From Cupriavidus taiwanensis (GTDB lineage Bacteria; Pseudomonadota; Gammaproteobacteria; Burkholderiales; Burkholderiaceae): a stretch of 64,000 nt of DNA. The position numbers and the translations under genes are program-made. Numbering within the stretch: position 1 is the first letter of the stretch; every line of letters begins with the position of its first letter. The stretch covers positions 540,365 through 604,364 of the forward strand of contig NZ_LT976854.1 of assembly GCF_900249755.1 (NCBI RefSeq), given 5' to 3'. The notes under the pieces are model-generated. The model made no database searches and had not been told where the DNA came from. It saw nothing but the letters and a program-made list of their open reading frames with translations. Shown one piece after another: positions 60,559 to 64,000 of this stretch.

Positions 60559-60909
60559 ATGTTTTCGCCGCTTTCCCCACGTTTGCTGTCCACCGCGCTG
60601 GCGGTGGCGTTTGCCGCGACCGGCGCGGCGGCCGCGGCCCAGCCGGACGCATCCCGGCCGCCCGGCAAGGAGGGCGCGCCCGAGGCCGCCTGCAAGCACG
60701 CGGTCAAGGCGGCGCTGCCCAATCCGGGCAGCTTCAAGTGGGTGGGCGCCACCGCGCGCCAGATCGACAAGGACAACTACAGCGTGGTGGCCGACGTCGA
60801 ATACCTGGCCCACGACGGCGCCGTGCGCGAGGCCAAGGTCCAGTGCGACGTAAAGCGCGCGCAGGGCAACCGCTTCGCCGTGCCCAAGCTGCGGCTGCCG
60901 CATCAATAG
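60559..60909 (+). CDS. Small exported protein
   Basis: This 116-residue secreted protein has a signal peptide (MFSPLSPRLLSTALAVAFAATGAAAAAQ). The short mature domain (EAACKHAVKAALPNPGSFKWVGATARQIDKDNYSVVADVEYLAHDGAVREAKVQCDVKR) has two cysteines and a beta-strand-rich pattern. I cannot name its family. GCAGGAGTCCAGG supports the start. It is probably periplasmic and monocistronic. Confidence 0.78.
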   Translation: MFSPLSPRLLSTALAVAFAATGAAAAAQPDASRPPGKEGAPEAACKHAVKAALPNPGSFKWVGATARQIDKDNYSVVADVEYLAHDGAVREAKVQCDVKRAQGNRFAVPKLRLPHQ

Positions 60910-61061
60910 CCCGATGGTCTTGCCGGCGCGGATCGCTGCAATTTAATGTGGACACTGTACATTTCGTTTGCTAGTCTATGTGTACGGCATCCACAAATGC
61001 TCGCGGCAATCGCCGAAACATAAGCCGTACTGGCGCAGTAACCACCTACCGGAGACCAAAA

Positions 61062-61544
61062 ATGCAACTCGAAGCACAAAAGGAACACCGCTGGCTGCAA
61101 CGCCTGGTTGGCAACTGGATAGCGCAGGGCGAGGCCGTGATGGGACCGGACCAGCCGGTGCAGAAATGGGAAATCCCGGAACGGGTCAGCAGCATCGGCG
61201 ACGTCTGGGTACAGTGCGTGGCCCAGGGCGACATGCCCGGCTGCGGCCCGGCCTCGACGGTCATGACGCTGGGCTACGATCCGGCGCGCAAGCGCTTTGT
61301 CGGCACCTTTATCGGCTCGATGATGACGCACCTGTGGGTCTACGAGGGCGACCTCGACGAGGGCGGCCAGCAACTGACGCTGCGCGCCGAAGGGCCGGAT
61401 TGCTCGGGCAATGGCCGCATGGTGCAGTACCGCGATGTGATCACCTTCCGCGACGACAACCACCGCGAACTGACTTCCTACATGCAGGGAGAGAACGGCG
61501 AGTGGACGCAGATCGTCAAGGCCAGCTACCGCCGCCAGCCCTGA
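61062..61544 (+). CDS. DUF1579 family protein
   Basis: This 160-residue beta-rich protein starts MQLEAQKEHRWLQRLVGNWIAQGEAVMGPDQP, typical of DUF1579, and continues with TVMTLGYDPARKRFVGTFIGSMMTHLWVYEGDLDEGGQQLTLRAEGPD and RVSSIGDVWVQC. The fold is lipocalin-like and the function unknown. CGGAGACCAAAA supports the start. The gene converges on the phospholipase D gene with a 3-base gap. Confidence 0.86.
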   Translation: MQLEAQKEHRWLQRLVGNWIAQGEAVMGPDQPVQKWEIPERVSSIGDVWVQCVAQGDMPGCGPASTVMTLGYDPARKRFVGTFIGSMMTHLWVYEGDLDEGGQQLTLRAEGPDCSGNGRMVQYRDVITFRDDNHRELTSYMQGENGEWTQIVKASYRRQP

Positions 61545-61547
61545 GCT

Positions 61548-63821
61548 TCAGGAGCGCTCCGCGGCCATCCGTGCCAGCCGCGACAAGCGCGAACCGGGGC
61601 CCGGCGGATCGTCGTGGCGGCCACCGCGCTGCCGCGCCGCATTGCGCCGGCGCCGGCGGCGCAGCAACAGCAGCAGTGATGCCGGCACCAGCAGCACCAG
61701 CGCCAGCAGCGCGAAGGTGACCAGCCCCGGGTCGCGCGCCGCAGCGGCGACCCGGTTCACCAGCAAGGCACTGACCACGATGCCTGGCAGCATTCCCAGC
61801 GCGGTGCCGATCAGGCAATCGCGCAGGCTGATGCGCGACGCACCCACCACCAGGTTGACCAGCGAGAACGGTGCGATCGGCACCAGCCGCAGCACCACCA
61901 TGGCGACTATGCCGTGCTTGCCCAGCTGGTGGCTGACGCGGTTCAGCCGCCTGCCGCCAAAGCGGCGCACGGCGTTGCGTCCCAGCAGCCGGCCGGCGAG
62001 GTAGCCCGCGCCGGTGCTCAGCACCGTCCCGCACAGGGCCAGCACGGCGCCGTACAGCGGGCCGAACACCACCACCGTGACCAGGATCAGCAGCGTCACG
62101 GGCAGCAGCGTCACCGCACCGGCCAGATAGACGCCCATCATCGCCAGCGGCGCCAGCGGCATCTCGTCGACGTGTTCGATGACGCCCAGCAAGGCACGGA
62201 AATCCGCCCACTCGCGCAGCGGCGTATAGCGCCACGCAAACGCGAGCCCCGCCACCAGCAGCGCCAGCAACACCATCGCCCCCACGCGCCCGATCACGCG
62301 CGGGCGCGCCTCGTGGCTGACGAACTCGGCCAGCACCTGGTCACTGTCGATGGGCTCGATCGGGTCCAGCAGGTTGGCGGCCGGCGACGCGGCATCGACG
62401 TCGTCAGGCAGCGGCGGCACGTAGTCTTCCAGCGAGCGCCCGTCGCTGCGCTGCAGGTTCTGGATCGCGCCGAGCACGCTGCGCGTGCGGGCCACCTCCG
62501 CCTGGAACGCTTCGGGCGCCACCTCAAGGTGTTCGCCCAGCAGGCGCGCGCGCATGGCGGCAATGGCGGCCTGGATGCGCGGCTCGCCGCCGGAGACCAC
62601 CACGATATTGCACTCGGTGTCGAGCCCGAGCGAGCGGTTGCTGAGGTTGGCGGAACCGATGGTGAGGAAGTCGTCGTCGATCACCGTCACCTTGCTGTGG
62701 ACGTTGACGCAATCGGGCAGCAGGTTGGGAATGGTCGGGCAGTACAGGCGGAAGCGATCGAACTTGTCGGCCGCGCGCAGCTGCCGGTAAAGGCGTGCGC
62801 GCAGCACGCCCATGCTGTGTGCCTCGAGCCAGCCGCTTTCGTTGCGGCGCGACACCAGTACGATATCCGGGCCGTCCTCGTGCCCCAGCCGCGCGGCCAG
62901 CGCCTTGGCGATCTCGCCCGAGCTGAAGTACTGGTTCTCCATGTAGATGCTGTGGCGGGCCGAGGCGATGGCGTCGCGCAGCAGCATGCGGACTTCGCTG
63001 ACGCCGGGCTCGTCCTCGCACATGGGCATGGTGCGGGCAATGCCCACGCGTACGTCGGTCAGCTCGGGCGCCAGGCTGGGCGGCCACGGATCGGAAGCGG
63101 TTCGCGCGACCGGCCGCGGGTGGCTGCCGCTGGCGCGCAGCCAGCGCTGCGCGCACAGCTTGCCGAGCGCCGCGGCCGCGTTGCCGTCGAGCGCGCACTG
63201 CACGTCATGAAAGGGCGCGTAGGGCCGGCCCTCGGCCATGCGCAGCGGCGCGTGGGGGGCGTGCTGGTTGTCGTCCCAGCGGCGCAGCGTCAGGTCCAGT
63301 CCGCCGACGAAGGCGACCTTGTTGTCGATCACCACCACCTTCTGGTGGTGCGAGGCGCCGGGAGGATGATTGCCGTCCAGCCGGAACGACAGATGCCGGT
63401 GCGCCTGCCAGTGCGCGCTGGCGGACGGCAGCCATTCACGCTCCATCGCCATCACCATGGCGTAGTCCCAGCTCAGGATGTAGATGCGCAGGTTGGGGCG
63501 ACGGTCGGCCAGCGCGCACAGGAAGTCGCGCAGCCCGGCCGGCAGGCCGTCCTGCGCGCCGGCGGGGACCAGTTCCATGCGGCTGTCGATGTCCCAGCCC
63601 AGGATGAAGATGGTGTGTTCGGCCAGCGGCAGGGCCTCGCGCAGCGCGCGGAAATACGCGTCGGCGTCGACCAGCATGGCAAAGCGCCGGCAAGGCTCGA
63701 CGCGCCAGCAGTTGCGCCCCGGTTCGAGCTGGAAGCCGGGCGGGGAGGTGGGGTCATGCGGTGGTGGCGACGCCTGCGGCGCGGGGGACGCCGTGGTGCC
63801 GGGCGCATTGTATTGCCTCAT
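61548..63821 (-). CDS. Phospholipase D-like protein fused to a VTT/DedA-type membrane domain
   Basis: This 757-residue fusion has two phospholipase D (HKD) motifs: HHQKVVVIDNKVAF with His159, Lys161 and Asp166, and HSKVTVIDDDFLTIGSANLSNRS near residue 375. From about residue 510 it continues as a membrane domain of the VTT (SNARE-associated, DedA-like) family: TLLPVTLLILVTVVVFGPLYGAVLALCG and LRLVPIAPFSLVNLVVGASRISLRDCLIG. The C terminus is Arg-rich. It may remodel or move membrane phospholipids. The N-terminal 30 residues are Pro-rich and the start is uncertain. Confidence 0.9.
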   Translation of the reverse strand: MRQYNAPGTTASPAPQASPPPHDPTSPPGFQLEPGRNCWRVEPCRRFAMLVDADAYFRALREALPLAEHTIFILGWDIDSRMELVPAGAQDGLPAGLRDFLCALADRRPNLRIYILSWDYAMVMAMEREWLPSASAHWQAHRHLSFRLDGNHPPGASHHQKVVVIDNKVAFVGGLDLTLRRWDDNQHAPHAPLRMAEGRPYAPFHDVQCALDGNAAAALGKLCAQRWLRASGSHPRPVARTASDPWPPSLAPELTDVRVGIARTMPMCEDEPGVSEVRMLLRDAIASARHSIYMENQYFSSGEIAKALAARLGHEDGPDIVLVSRRNESGWLEAHSMGVLRARLYRQLRAADKFDRFRLYCPTIPNLLPDCVNVHSKVTVIDDDFLTIGSANLSNRSLGLDTECNIVVVSGGEPRIQAAIAAMRARLLGEHLEVAPEAFQAEVARTRSVLGAIQNLQRSDGRSLEDYVPPLPDDVDAASPAANLLDPIEPIDSDQVLAEFVSHEARPRVIGRVGAMVLLALLVAGLAFAWRYTPLREWADFRALLGVIEHVDEMPLAPLAMMGVYLAGAVTLLPVTLLILVTVVVFGPLYGAVLALCGTVLSTGAGYLAGRLLGRNAVRRFGGRRLNRVSHQLGKHGIVAMVVLRLVPIAPFSLVNLVVGASRISLRDCLIGTALGMLPGIVVSALLVNRVAAAARDPGLVTFALLALVLLVPASLLLLLRRRRRRNAARQRGGRHDDPPGPGSRLSRLARMAAERS

Positions 63822-63862
63822 TGCACACGCTCAGGAATTGCGAAAGCCATAGCCTGGAGCAT

Positions 63863-63879
63863 GGCGCAAGTTCCGTACC
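63863..63879 (-). promoter_or_regulatory. Promoter-like motif upstream of the phospholipase D gene
   Basis: On the minus strand GGTACGGAACTTGCGCC lies 41 bases before the start. It matches the BON-gene motif at 16 of 17 positions. GG-N10-GC spacing allows a sigma-54 reading, and GGAACTT allows an ECF -35 reading. Confidence 0.45.
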
Positions 63880-63950
63880 CTGCGCAACGGGCAGCCGCTG
63901 CCGGCGCGGGGCAGGGATTGGGTGTGTGCGCTTTACCTGCCTTTGTAAGA

Positions 63951-63978
63951 ACGGCACGCGCGGGAACGCGCGTGCCGT
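63951..63978 (-). terminator. Perfect 12-bp hairpin at the window end
   Basis: The arms 63951-63962 and 63967-63978 pair fully around a GGAA loop. The minus strand continues TCTTAC, so it may end a minus-strand gene that starts beyond the window. No T-run is seen on the plus side. I see no gene in 63822-64000. Confidence 0.5.
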
Positions 63979-64000
63979 GGGCCGGGGGGAGGTGTCAGGA

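Overview
The window is GC-rich, densely coded DNA that reads like a metabolic, accessory-type region of a Burkholderiaceae genome, most likely Cupriavidus or a close relative. That assignment is inferred from the gentisate cluster of nag type, five Bug-type periplasmic receptors, an orphan FlhC-family gene and the many LysR/IclR/AraC regulators; no rRNA or tRNA was seen to confirm it. I see no phage, transposase, CRISPR array or tRNA.

Layout. 0.26-3.15 kb: ArsR/SRPBCC pair and a sulfite dehydrogenase pair (sorAB-like). 3.45-8.24 kb: purine-type permease, amidohydrolase and TauE-family permease in one operon, facing a LacI regulator. 8.35-13.67 kb: LysR regulator divergent from DUF3311 / sodium-solute symporter / YtcJ-type amidohydrolase / COG0523 GTPase. 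13.68-14.59 kb: YihY-family membrane protein. 14.7-21.1 kb: acyl-CoA ligase, MFS transporter, SCP-x thiolase and SDR behind an AraC regulator. 21.1-27.45 kb: complete 3-hydroxybenzoate/gentisate pathway (dioxygenase, fumarylpyruvate hydrolase, maleylpyruvate isomerase, 6-hydroxylase, AAHS transporter) with a divergent LysR gene. 27.6-32.3 kb: isochorismatase-like hydrolase, GlxA-type regulator and small stress-type genes (DUF883, a 60-aa peptide, YCII, DUF899, a 61-aa peptide). 32.7-43.9 kb: two parallel acyl-CoA modules, each with a CoA-transferase, an acyl-CoA dehydrogenase and a Bug receptor, with LysR and IclR regulators. 43.9-50.3 kb: lipid A-type acyltransferase, orphan flhC, BON-domain protein, SDR, flavodoxin and TetR. 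50.5-60.4 kb: Bug receptor plus M24-fold protein, then a five-gene operon (NDP-forming acyl-CoA synthetase, two DUF1254/DUF1214 proteins, two Bug receptors) facing a GntR/UTRA regulator. 60.5-64 kb: small exported protein, DUF1579 protein and a phospholipase D-VTT fusion.

The common theme is uptake of organic acids or aromatic compounds, CoA activation and beta-oxidation-like breakdown, each module under its own regulator. Several divergent gaps hold clear inverted repeats that are good operator candidates.

The most unusual signals are: a 150-170 bp strongly self-complementary element at 32371-32538 that can fold as a closing helix around three hairpins, just upstream of a small gene; a divergent gap (29857-30185) with sigma-54-like promoters facing both ways; a 17-bp motif shared by the BON and phospholipase D promoters; an acyl-CoA dehydrogenase without its catalytic glutamate; an M24-fold protein with altered metal ligands; and a multi-hairpin repeat family found only in convergent gene gaps. 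All functions are read from sequence motifs and recalled family knowledge; no database search was run.
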